This document shows positions 24,424 to 35,155 of a stretch of 64,000 nt of DNA, one piece after another. The notes beneath the pieces are model-generated. The model had not been told where the DNA came from, did no database searches, and saw nothing but the letters and a program-made list of their open reading frames with translations. How positions within the stretch are numbered: position 1 is the stretch's first letter; every line of letters begins with the position of its first letter. Position numbers and translations under genes: made by a program. This stretch comes from Chelonoidis abingdonii. Taxonomy: Eukaryota > Chordata > Testudines > Testudinidae. The stretch is taken from the NCBI RefSeq assembly GCF_003597395.2, contig NC_133770.1, positions 201,412,992-201,476,991 on the forward strand. The letters run 5' to 3'.

Positions 24424-25391
24424 TGAGCCAACAGCTAATTTAGAGAATCAGCCAACCACAGTGTACAAAAAGCAAAAGCAAGATAAGAAACTGGATATCA
24501 GGAATCACTAATTCCCGGTGCTAGTTCCACCACTGAGCCAGATTGGGCAGTCACCTAAGGGTAATAAAATGTTTAGTGACTGTTTATCATGCAAGCGAAT
24601 GTGAGACTGTGAGGGGGAGCACATTTTCCAGGATGCCTGGGGAGCAACAACTGTAAAGCAAGTGCTACCAATTCTAGGGGGAATATAAAGAGTAAAAGCT
24701 AGAGATCCTGTCAGCTAACTGCAAGAAGGCAATTAGAGTTAAAGAGTAGGCAGAGTCTGAAATGACCTTGGAAAAACAGAAGTGAGAATCATGGGAATTA
24801 TCTCCCCTGTACACACTTTGCATACCACATTTTTTATAACTGTGTTATTTTGCAACTTTCCTTTATATGAGATATCTTGAAGCCAGACAGGAAGCTTCTG
24901 GAATCTGGTCACTTCTGACTGAGGCCTCCAGTCTCTAGCAAACCATCACTGTTCCCTCCTCATGAACACTATCCTCTCAAAGGCTAGGCTATCTCTGAAT
25001 CCAAGTGGCCTTAGAATCAGTTCACTCTAAAGCTAAACTGCATCCCAGCATCCCAGCTTTCTATACCATCCTAGCTTCTTAGCATAATAAATAAAAATAG
25101 TCTTAACTTTATCATGTGCTGCCTGTTTTGCATCCTTTTACATACAGTAGTCATTTCAAACAAGTCTTTGGCTACAGTTTGCATTATGGATTAAATTTTC
25201 ATAGTAGTGTGTGAGGAACTACAAATGTGTGGTAAATCCCTTTATTGTTAAAGTTGAGTCTCTGTTCTTCCCTTTCAAATTTGTTATAGCCCTACCACAC
25301 TCTTTTATAAGTTCCGGATAACATAAGGCTATTGTATTTTGCAAACTCCGGTGGCTTATATCAAACACAGAATTCTTAACTTTCCCAAACA
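24424..25391. other. Gene-free sequence
   Basis: No domain or repeat boundary recognised. Confidence 0.4.
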
Positions 25392-25399
25392 GCCTAGTT
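25392..25399. repeat. hAT target-site duplication, left copy (GCCTAGTT)
   Basis: GCCTAGTT is repeated exactly at 26,060-26,067 on the other side of the element. Confidence 0.85.
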
Positions 25400-26059
25400 C
25401 AGTGGATCTCAAGCTATTTATCATTGTGGGCCACATATGCGGCCCACACTGTGTTACATGGACCACAGCTTGAGAACCACCGCATGCCCCCCGCTAAACC
25501 TCACGGACCCCCTATGCCCAACACCCCCTGCCCAGAGACCCCTCCACAGAGCGAGACCAGGAGAGCAGCACCAGGGATAGGGTCAGGCAACTGGGACCCA
25601 GATCCTGCCATGCAGGCTGAACTGGGCAGAGCAGCTGGGTCCTGGACTCCACCACATAGGGCAGGCAGAGCAGGGCAGAGCAGCTGGATCTGCTGCGTCA
25701 GGCCAGGAAGCCGGGACCCACGCCATAAGGCCAGGAGTGGAGCCCCATATAAAACCTGGGAGAAGTCAGCACCCCCGCAAACCCTTAGTTCACGAGTCTA
25801 TGCTGTCCAGTGGCCCCTACCCAGTCACTGTGCAGAGCCCTCCTTCCCCCCAATCCTCCCCAGAGACCAACTCTCCCATACCCTGCCCCCCTGCAGTCGT
25901 CATTGGCCCACTACCAGAAAGAACGCTCCAGTAAGGCTGCCTGACGCTGTCTCCCCCTGCCATACCAGAGTGGTAATTTTTGAAAAATTTTTAGCACACA
26001 GCTGGGCTGCAGCTGTGTGCTAACTGGGCCACATGTGGCCCTTGGGTTGAGAACTACTG
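25400..26059. mobile_element. Non-autonomous hAT transposon with perfect 8-bp target duplication
   Basis: The left terminus is CAGTGGATCTCAAGC and the right terminus GGGTTGAGAACTACTG. The reverse complement of the right is CAGTAGTTCTCAACCC, the usual hAT CAGTGGTTCTCAA terminus with a few mutations. The element is 660 bp and is flanked by GCCTAGTT on both sides. The interior is GC-rich and C-biased; the plus-strand frame of 199 residues (25,424-26,023) is proline-rich without any transposase motif and is an artefact of composition. Confidence 0.88.
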
Positions 26060-26067
26060 GCCTAGTT

Positions 26068-28959
26068 TGTTGGAGATCACTACGTTACTTTTGAGAAGTT
26101 GCAGCTATATCACACATCATAAACTATATATAAGACAACACCAAACTTTCTCTCTCATGTCTACCTCAGCTTTAATAGGGGCAAAATAACTAACGAAGTA
26201 TAAGGACACTTAATATGAGGGCATGTGTTCGCAAAATCCAAGATATGTAAATTATATTTGTCTGATGGATTTGTCTTGCTGTTTTTTTTGTTTGCATAAC
26301 TTTAGGTCACATCTGCTTTCCTGCCAGATTTTATGAATTTTCACAATTAAGCTAAGTAAAAATGAAAGAGAATCACTTACATTAAAGAACCAAACATTTA
26401 TTTTGAGATAGAAATGGAAACAGACAGCAGTTCTATCTATTCAAAATTGTCGAGTGGATACACAGGGAGGAAGAAAAGGCTCCATTGCTTCAGTATTAAT
26501 AACCACAGAAATCCTGTCTTTATTTTGCAAGTACTGACTGTATCAAACACAATATTTATCATCAGAACTGATGAGAAAAATATATAAAGAGGATAAATAA
26601 CATCTGTGTATTCAATATTCTAGTAATATGCATTAAACATTAGATAACATTAATAAATATATCAAAGGTGTGTGTTTAACACTTTAAGGATTATTGAAAT
26701 ATTCACACCATTTAATTTAAGAGCAGCTCTTTCCTTGCAATAGTCTGATATGCAAGAGAAGAGCCAAAGAGAAAGAGAAGATTTATAGAAGATATAAACA
26801 AAGTGATCAATTAAAAATGTAGTTTAGGGACAAACCAATAGAATCAGATGAGGTGGGAAGATCCATACTTAATATGGAGAACAATAGCACATCAAAGGAA
26901 TAAGGAATGCTGATATCTATAGAAAAATCTTATGGAGAAGAGGTACAGAATTGTACCTGTGTGAAAACAAAGTTCCTTTTTCTATTCACATCTTCTCCAT
27001 GTTTTATTAGAATCTTGTACATTGAAGCTATTTTTATGCAGAGAACATTTTCCAGATGATACGACTTTTCGATGCATTTGTTATTGAGTGTCATGAAAAG
27101 GACAGGGGAACAAGATAATTTTCAGTTTTCTTTCCCCTTATTACTTATAATATAACATGCTAATTATTTAAGAACTTAAGAAACTTGCATAATAAGATAC
27201 ATTCTACTGCAACTTATTTTGTGCCTATAGCATTGGTAACAACAAAACAACATATCAGCTTATTTTACATATTTTATACCTCTTGGATGAACTTTAATAT
27301 ATATATTTTCTACTGAACTGAATTTTGCTTCAAACTTTTCTTGACCCGTGACAAACAAAAGTTATTCAATAGTCATTTGACGTTCAGTTCCAGTTCAGCT
27401 CAGGTTAATATCCCAGTGTGGGTAATCTAAAGTAAGACAGAGCTTTTAATTAGAAATTATATCAAAGGTCAGATCCTGGGGGCTGTTATCAAGTCTAGAT
27501 GAGTTTAGAGCTCCTTGAGGCTGTTCTAAATTGTGCTTGGGTCTGAACCACCAATCCTGACGATATGCAGCCTGACAATAACTCCTAGTGAAATGAACAA
27601 GAGTCTTTCCATTGATTCAAAGAAGGTGAATCAGACTCTTGCAGATAATGGTCTGGATTTGGAAAATTGCTTAGTGTTGGCCTAAATGTGCTTCTAAAGA
27701 ACTGAGTGAGAATTTTAACACTGACTTCAATGGGAACAGAGGTAGGGCAACGATGAGCACTTTTGCTCCAACCCAATAAGACCTGAAAAATTCCAGAGGA
27801 AGAGATGTTGCCCAGTGAACCACATCATGGTGAGTAATTAAGAGATGTTCCCAAACAAGAACATGTATCTGAAGCTCCCAAACTGTTTAATGATGATTAC
27901 AAAAATACAAAACTTAAAAGCATCAGCTCATTTGGCCTAACGCACCTGAACCACCAAAGCAGCAGCAAGAAAAACACAAATAATACATCCTCCCCAAACC
28001 TATAATAATAACAAAAATAATAATAAAGAACAAGAAACAAAATAAAATCAAGCCCAACAAGGAAACCTTACATCCTGATTTGAAACCAACCGCTTTGGTT
28101 GCTTATTTCACTTTGAAGGTGGGCAGCTAGATAGACGGTAATCTCCTGACTAGATGCAGGCGGACAAAGATAACATACATCAATAAAGCTAACTGCATAG
28201 CTTGAAGCCTTCTCAAATGTTGACATGGAGCAGGATCTCAGCTGCAAAGAGAAAGTGGGCAAAAATAGTTTTAAGATATCACTGCTCTCCACTGGTTCAC
28301 CCGCCCCCACCCCACCAACAAAATTTATAGTAGCTTTGGGGAGGCACTAAGATTTGCCGACTTGTAACAGTCACTGGGGAGCAGGATCTATGTCTTGCTA
28401 TATTTTTTATAAAAATATTATTACTATTCCATGCATATTATGGATTTTTCTCATTTGATTTCCCAGATTTAAATAATATTTTGGTATATCTTAGAAATAT
28501 TTATATTTGATATTAAAATATGCTTGAGGCCATAGGGGTTACCCTATAACATCTGCATGTTTTGGCTGTGAAAAATTCATGATTTTCCTAAATTTTTGCC
28601 ATGGTGAATGCTGAGCCTTAATTGTTAAAGAAATGGCTCCAATTCACAGGTAGGTGAATGCCGTTCATCCTCTGTCTCATTGAGAAGCTTTGGCTCAAAC
28701 TCCATCAAAGACAGCAGCACTCTGCAGCTCCAACCAAAAGAAATGTAAAGCTCTTGAAAAAGATAATGTGATAATGTGAAGGGATTATGAGGCCTGGGTA
28801 TGTATATATATATGGCCTCTGTTTTAATAGCAGTGAGAAATGGTTAAGGGAGAATTAAACTGAGCTATTCAAATTCAAGCTATGAAATCACATATGACTT
28901 ACATCATAGCTAGTTAACTTCATTTGAAAGGTAGTTCATTTACAGATAAGAGCTAAGCA
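26068..28959. other. Long AT-rich gene-free stretch
   Basis: No supported gene. An (AAT/AAAT)n-rich patch lies at about 28,005-28,050. The phrase around 27,600-27,790 (TCTTTCCATTGATTC, TTGACTTCAATGGG-like) resembles fragments of the palindromic repeats seen elsewhere, but no paired arms could be drawn. Confidence 0.4.
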
Positions 28960-30372
28960 GTAACAGGGATTTTTCAGGTGAATGACAATTCTGAAATATA
29001 ATAAAAATAATTTTGTGTCAACTTGAAAACAAAATGTTTCAAAAATTTCAGTGAATGACAACGTAAAACAAGATTTGATCTGTGAGCATTTTTAACATTT
29101 TAAAAAATAAAACAAAGAAAATTTGAAAAAAAAGTTATTTTAAATCAAACAAGCAAAATGTTTAATTTTCAATTTAATTTAATTTTCAAATGTCAAACTA
29201 GTTTGGTTTTTAATTTTTTTTTTTTTTGTAAAACAATTTGGCAAAATCAAAACAAATCTGCAAAAAGTTTTGATATCATTGAGTCTGCATTTTTTCTGGA
29301 GAAATTCTTTTTGGTCAAAACTTTTTCCAGTTCTACTGTGTATGCATTTCTATATAGAAGAATTGTATCCTACTCATTTTATACTCCTAATGTTGCTGTA
29401 AAATTGCAGTGAAAGAAAAACAATGCCAGGCTCACTCTGAAATTTTGCATCGTACCCCTCAGGGGAGCATTAGCATCCTGAAAACTCATTTTTGTTGCTC
29501 TCCTACCAATCTCTCTCTTTACCTGATACATTTATTTAGCCAACAGAATAGCATATCATCATCTGAGTGCATCAACAGTTTTTTTTCTGCAGACTCAAAC
29601 TATATTTATTCCCATTCCCTGTAATTGCTTGTGATTGCTATCCTGTTGATCCTCAGTGTGCATCTTTTTAGAATGTTTGCAGTGATCTGAATTGCTCTGC
29701 CTGATGTCCTTTGAGGTCCCCCAGATTTAAAACTCTGTGGAACAGATTAGTTTTTTAATCATATGGCTCATAAATAATTTTTGTTTTTTGTTTTATTTAA
29801 GTTTTGTTCCATTTGTGTTTGCAGCTCCCAAGTTACACTTTCAGTTTGGGATTAAAATGAACTGTCAGCCTCAAAGTGAAAGCCTGTCAGAGTCAGAACC
29901 ACAGAGTGTTAGTTTATCTTATCTCCAAACCATGTGCAACTGTACATTTCATAGAAATTCTGTACAGAACTGAGTGAATAATTGATTTTTTTGGTTCAGT
30001 GGCTGAAAAGATTTCATCTTGGGTCAAACAGAATTTTTCATTCACCCAAAAGCAAAATAAAAAAGGGAAAAATCATTCATTTTGGGTCAAACAAAATGTT
30101 TTGTTCAACCTGAAATAATTGATTGTTTGTTTCTTTCATTTCATATTTGAGTGATTTTTTTCTTCATAAAAAATAAAGCTAGCTACATTTCTAAGCAAAA
30201 TGTTACTTTGAAACAAAAGTCAATTTAAAAAATGTCAAAATGTTTCAACTATTTAAAAATACATATTTTTAATTGAAACTGTTTGCCACATTCAACCTGA
30301 ATTTGCAAAGAGATTCAGTCTACCCGAATCTGCATTTTTTGGCAAATAAACTATTTGTCTGAATAATTTTGC
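28960..30372. repeat. AT-rich dispersed repeat rich in TTTCA/GTTTCAAAA words
   Basis: The region is dense in words such as AAAATGTTTC, TTTCATTTTG and CAAAATTTC, and ends near GATTCAGTCTACCCGAATC then GCATTTTTTGGCAAATA. The same vocabulary, including GCAGATTCAGT/GATTCAGT, recurs at about 41,005-41,345 and 59,320-59,700 but not in the surrounding unique DNA. I take these as copies of one degenerate AT-rich family. Boundaries are soft and no terminal repeat was found. Confidence 0.4.
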
Positions 30373-30837
30373 CCTGCTCTATTTATGTATAACATCATAT
30401 ATCAGGTCAAGTTCACTTAAAAATGCCACTTACCCGCATCAATGGGTGGGAAGAATTTTTCCTATTATTCTTTATAATTGTCACAATGTGAACTGTTGTG
30501 AACGTTGTAGCTCCTTCAGTTAATTATGCATTAGAGTTCCCTGTCAGATTTAAGTTTCTCTTATTCCTTACAAAAGAGTTGTTATAAACTCAGTCAAATA
30601 TTCCCCCTTTTGTTGTGGTAAACAGAGTAACTATTTTCCCCCTCAATAATAAGAGTCCAATTTATTAAAAGCTTTTTTTAAAAACAAGTTTAATTCAAAG
30701 AAGAAAAGACAACAATTTGGAATATGTAATGACATCCTGAAAAGGGAAAGCATTCCATGAATTAGCTTTTGGTTTATTTCGTACCTACCAAATACATACT
30801 ACAGAGTACTAGGCAATGGTTGATTTTGGGTTCCAAA

Positions 30838-31005
30838 AAGTATGCTAAAGTCTTATATACTCCACTGGCTGACCTGGGCAAGTGACTTCAGCTCTCTGGG
30901 CTTTGGTTTCCTCATCTGTGAAATGAAATAATGATATTTACTTTGCATTTTGAGATGTACTGAAAAAAGGTAATATAGAAGAGTTAGGTATTATTGCTAA
31001 CCCAT
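30838..31005 (+). repeat. MIR/CORE-SINE copy
   Basis: The central phrase GACCTGGGCAAGTGACTTC, then TTTGGTTTCCTCATCTGTGA and AAATGAAATAATGATATTTAC, is the MIR core and its downstream part, ending at a TATTATTGCTA-like tail. The tRNA-related head is not preserved. Confidence 0.75.
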
Positions 31006-31077
31006 TAGTAATTATAGACTTCTTAACCAATTAGATTTTAGTCTTGCAAAATGCATGCATGTGCTTATTAGAAAGAC

Positions 31078-31408
31078 AAGGTGGGTAAGATAATATCTCC
31101 TATTGGACCAACAAGCTTGTTTCTCTCACCAACAAAAGTTGGTCCAATAAAAGATATTACTTCACCCACCTGGGTGTCCAGTATCAGGGGGTAGCCATGT
31201 TTGTCTGTATCCACAAAAACAACAAGGAGTCCGGTGGCACCTTAAAGACTAACAGATTTATTTGGGCATAAACTTTTGTGGGTGCGTGGTTTTTTACCCA
31301 TGAAAACGTATGCCCAAATAAATTTATTAATCTTTAAGGTGCCACCAGACCCCTTGTTGTTTTCACCCACCTTGTCTCTCCACTATCCCGAACCAACACA
31401 GCTTCAAC
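31078..31408. repeat. Palindromic repeat interrupted by a second hairpin repeat
   Basis: The outer element has arms AAGGTGGGTAAGATAATATC and the inverse AAAGATATTACTTCACCCACC, around a centre ATTGGACCAACAAGC...TTGGTCCAAT. It is a common turtle repeat, and its expected continuation CACCCACCTTGTCTCTC reappears only at 31,364. The intervening 31,172-31,361 is a later insertion, listed separately. Confidence 0.65.
31172..31361. mobile_element. Nested hairpin fragment with 11-bp target duplication (Penelope-tail-like)
   Basis: TTCACCCACCT occurs at 31,161-31,171 and again at 31,362-31,372, bracketing a 190-bp insert. The insert holds CAACAAGGAGTCCGGTGGCAC followed by TTAAAGACTAACAGATTTATTTG. It then holds the inverse, CCCAAATAAATTTATTAATC, TTTAAGGTGCCACC and AGACCCCTTGTTG, so two facing copies of one tail form a near-perfect hairpin. 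The same type of tail (CTCTCAGGTGCCACAAG) ends the Penelope-like element at 35 kb. I infer a Penelope-like terminal hairpin inserted by reverse transcription. Confidence 0.7.
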
Positions 31409-31900
31409 AACATTGCATACAATGATGTATGTGGTTATCTTTGATTTCAAGGGGGCTGCTCACAGTCCATAAAATTAATCGCATGTGTAAATTGTTACAA
31501 ATTCAGGGTTGTTTAGCACTAGCATAAAAATAACTAATCATTGTAATGCTATCTTTCCTCAGGTATAAGGATACAGGATATAGGTACACAATCATTTTGG
31601 ATAACTTCTCCTGGCTGATGGTGAAAACAGCAAATAAATTTTATATGCAGTTTTATATACCAATTGTCTTGCAAAAATTCAGCACTATTGAAATTAATCA
31701 ATAAGAAATGAAGATTTCTGGAGGAAAGGGTGAAGAAGGGTAATTGGATTGGAAGGTCAGGTGTGATGACTATTTTAATCCAGCTACTTCCAGGCAATTA
31801 CAAATATTTACATTATCTTATTCTGAGAATTATACATAAAACTACAACCAGAGGTTTCAGTCCTGGCCATCATTAGTTGTTTTCATTGAGGCAACAAAGC
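31409..31900. other. No recognised feature
   Basis: AT-rich sequence; nothing supported. Confidence 0.4.
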
Positions 31901-32773
31901 AGACAGACAGCTGCCCTAAAAGCTCAGCCTTGGATTTCCACTATCACAGCTGTATACCTCCATCCTCCCCACACCTTCAGTGTTGGAGATAGGAAAAGAG
32001 TGTGCAAGGGATTGGAGGAGATGTGAGGCAGAACAGACAATATGCCATAAGCCTAGGACCTCAGGCAGGGCGGGGCACCAAACAGTTACAGGGCTCTGGC
32101 CTGCAGTCAGGGTAGAGCAGCAAATGAGTCTAGAGGATCAGCTCTCCACCTAGGCAGAAAACAAGCAATATGACATCCTAGCTCTCTGATGCAGGGCATA
32201 CAAACACAGGCATCTTGGCCTCAGATGGGGAGGCTGCCACCCAGGGCTGGGGTGGCAGGGGAAGGGGGATCCAGACCCACAAATTCCACTGGGTTCCAGC
32301 CCAGGCCCCTAGCAGTGGCAGAGTGTTCTGCTACTGGGTCAGAGGGGATCTGCCCAAAGCATGCTGACCTAGGTTCAGGCCACAACACAACCAGACTATT
32401 ATCTGGTTCCCCTGGGCTACTTCCTACACTCCCGCTGTGAGGTACTTGGGTCCCAGGATTGTCATCTGTCTCCCCAGGGTAGTCAGCTAACAGCAGTCCT
32501 AGCAACTCCTCAGCATCCCTGGCAGCCAGTTCTGGCAGCTCCTTCAGGTCCTCAGTACTGTAGTGGTCACCATCTGGCTCAATACCCATCAGTGGGCAAG
32601 AGATGTCTGTCTGCTTCAGCAACTCCAGCCCAGCTGAGCTGCAGGGCTCAACTTTTATACTTCCAGTTCCTCTCCTGCCCTTCTGTCTCCAGTGGGGTGG
32701 GTGTGGATGCCCAAGGGGTGGGTAAAGGAGTCTCCCTATCTATCTTGGGGGAGGCCACGCAGCCCTTGTTACA
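31901..32773 (-). repeat. Probable LTR or LTR-retroelement leader, minus strand
   Basis: On the minus strand the segment begins TGTAACAAGGGCTGCGTGG (at 32,773) and has a TATAAAAG box at 32,652-32,659, about 115 bases downstream, as expected for an LTR promoter. After it comes an open frame of 133 codons (32,221-32,622 minus) that is acidic and has no domain I know. The 3' end of the LTR could not be located, so the frame may lie in R/U5 or be accidental. No reverse transcriptase or primer site follows. Confidence 0.45.
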
Positions 32774-32930
32774 TGGAGGCATGAAGCAGCCTAACTATAA
32801 ATCCCATGAGGCACCATGGTGGCATTTCTGAGTTAAAACCTTTTGGTTTTCAGGCATCCACTTTCTCAATTAAAAGCTGAAAATTTCTATGTTAACTAGA
32901 CACTTTTTGAAAACAATGTTAAAAAACACG

Positions 32931-32942
32931 TTTCTTTCAAAA
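32931..32942. repeat. Target duplication of the Penelope-like element, left copy
   Basis: TTTCTTTCAAAA is found here and again at 35,144-35,155, bracketing the Penelope-like insertion. Confidence 0.75.
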
Positions 32943-35143
32943 AGAACAGGAGTACTTGTGGCACCTTAGAAGCTAACAAATTTATTTCAGCATGAGCTTT
33001 CGTGAGCTACAGTTCACTTTGTTGGGTGCATAGAATGGAACAGACAGACAGGACATATTTATACATACAGAGAACATGAAAAGGTGGAAGTATGCATACC
33101 AACAGGAAGAGTCTAATCAACTGAGATGAGCTATCATCAGCAGGAGAAAAAAAACTTTTGAAGTGATAATTAAGATGACCCATAGAAGGTGTGAGGAGAA
33201 CTTAACTTAGGGAAATGACTTCAGAAGTGAGTGTAATGCACCCAACCACCCCTTTCCCAATCTCTGTATTTCTACTAAGATCCATAAACCTGGAAATCCT
33301 GGACGCCCCAATCATCTCAAGCATTGGCACTTTAACAGCAGGATTGTCGTGGCTATGTGGACTTTCTCCTCAGGCCCTATTGCCTACCAGCACACCCAGC
33401 TATCTTCGAGACACCACTAACTTCCTGAGGAAACTACAATCCACTGGTGATCTTCCCAGAAAACACCATCCTGGCCACTATGGATGTGGAAGCCCTCTAC
33501 ACCAACATTCCACACAAAGGATGGACTACAAGCCATCAGAATAGTATCCCCGATAATATCATGGCTAACCTGGTGGATGAATTTGTGACTTTGTCCTCAC
33601 CCACAACTATTTCACATCTGGGGACAATATATACCTTCAAGGCAATGGCACTGCTATGGGTACCCACATGGCCCCACAGTATGCCAACATCTTTATAGCT
33701 GACTTAGAACAACGCTTCCTTAGCTCTCATTCCCTAACACCCCTACTCTACTTGCGCTACATTGATGACATCTTCATCATCTGGACTTATGGAAAAGAAG
33801 CCCTCGAGGAATTCCACCATGATTTTAACAATTTCCATCCCACCATCAACCTCAGCCTAGACCATCCACACAAGTGGTCCATTTCCTAGACACTACTGTG
33901 CTAATAAGCGATGGTCAAATAAACACCATCCTATCTGGAAACCCACTAACCGCTATTACTACCTACATGCCTCCAGCTTCCATCCAGGACACACCACACA
34001 ATCCATTGTCTACAGCCAAGCTCTAAGATACAACTGTATTTGCTCCACCCTCAGACAGAGATAAACACCTTCAAGATCTCTATCAAGCATTCTTAAAACT
34101 ACAATACCCACCTGCTGAAGTGAAAAAAACAGATTGACAGAGGCAGGAGAGTACCCAGAAGCCACCTACTACAGGACAGGCCAACAAAAAAATAGCAGAA
34201 TGCACTAGCCATCACCTACAGCCCCCAACTAAACCTCTCCAGTGCATCATCAAACCTATCCTTAAAGATGATCCTCACTCTCACAAGATCTTGGGAGACA
34301 GGCCAGTCCTCGCTTATAGACAGCCTCCCAACCTGAAGCAAATACTCACCAGCAACCGCACACCATACAACACAAACACAACCAGGAACCTATCCTTGCA
34401 ACAAAGCCGATGCCAGCTCTGTCCACATATCTATTCAAGTGACATCATCATAGGACCTAATCACATCAGCCACCGCCATCAGGGGCTCGTTCATCTGCAC
34501 ATCTACCAACGTGATATATGCCTTCATGTGCCAGTAATGCCCCTCTGCCATGTACATTGGCCAAACCAGACTGTCTCTACGCAAAAGAATAAATGGACAC
34601 AAATCTGACATCAGGAATCATAACATAAAAAAACCAGTGGGAGAACACTTCGGCCTCTCTAACCACTCAGTGACAGACCTGAAGGTGGCAATTTTGCAAC
34701 AAAAAAACTTCAAAAACAGACTCCAAAGAGGAACTGCTGAACTCGAATTAATATGCAAATTAGATACAATTAACTCAGGCCTTAACAGAGACTGGGAAAG
34801 ATTGGGTACACTAATTGAATCTATTTCCCTATGTTGAGTTCTCCTCACACCTTCTATGGGTCATCTTAATTATCACTTCAAAAGTTTTTTTTCTCCTGCT
34901 GATGAAGCTCATCTCAATTGATTAGACTCTTCCTGTTGGTATGTATACTTCCACTTTTTATGTTTCTCTGTATGTATAAACTATCTGTCCTGTGCGTGTT
35001 CCTTCTATGGCATCCGAAGAAGTGAGCTGTAGCTCATGAAAGTTCATGCTGAAATAAATTTATTAGTCTCTCAGGTGCCACAAGTACTCCTGTTCTTTTT
35101 GCGGATACAGACTAGCATGGCTGCTACTCTGAAACCTGTCATA
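32943..35143 (+). mobile_element. Penelope-like retroelement with long inverted terminal repeats
   Basis: The 2.2-kb insertion is bounded by the 12-bp direct repeat TTTCTTTCAAAA. Its left 280 bases (to about 33,217) are the inverse of its right 280 bases (34,822-35,100). The two share AGAACAGGAGTACTTGTGG / CCACAAGTACTCCTGTTCT, GTGAGCTACAG / CTGTAGCTCA(T)GA and GACCCATAGAAGGTGTGAGG / CCTCACACCTTCTATGGGTC. The last 43 bases (GCGGATACAGACTAGC...) are only on the right. Between the arms lies a 5'-truncated reverse transcriptase/GIY-YIG gene. Inverted terminal copies plus a target duplication are typical of Penelope-like elements. Confidence 0.85.
33236..34837 (+). pseudogene. Penelope-like RT plus GIY-YIG endonuclease, 5'-truncated and frameshifted
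   Basis: The reading starts inside the RT domain at FPNLCISTKIHKPGNPGRP (about 33,257-33,315), so the N-terminus is absent. Motif A is ATMDVEALYTNIPH (about 33,475-33,520). Motif B is GTHMAPQYANIF (33,656-33,695). The catalytic motif C is LRYIDDIFIIW (about 33,755-33,790), intact. A thumb/linker with SYLRDTTNFLRKLQS and QPPNLKQILTS follows, then a cysteine pair CQLCPHIY (about 34,410). The GIY-YIG nuclease is VIYAFMCQ, a stop, then PSAMYIGQTRLSLRKRINGH (about 34,507-34,610), ending with ELELICKLDTINSGLNRDW. Several frameshifts and a stop make it non-functional. The vertebrate Neptune branch is the likeliest placement, by inference. Confidence 0.88.
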
Positions 35144-35155
35144 TTTCTTTCAAAA

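Noticed and set aside
25424..26023. 199-residue proline-rich frame
   Set aside because: It lies entirely inside a non-autonomous hAT element with defined ends and target duplication, and has no transposase motif.
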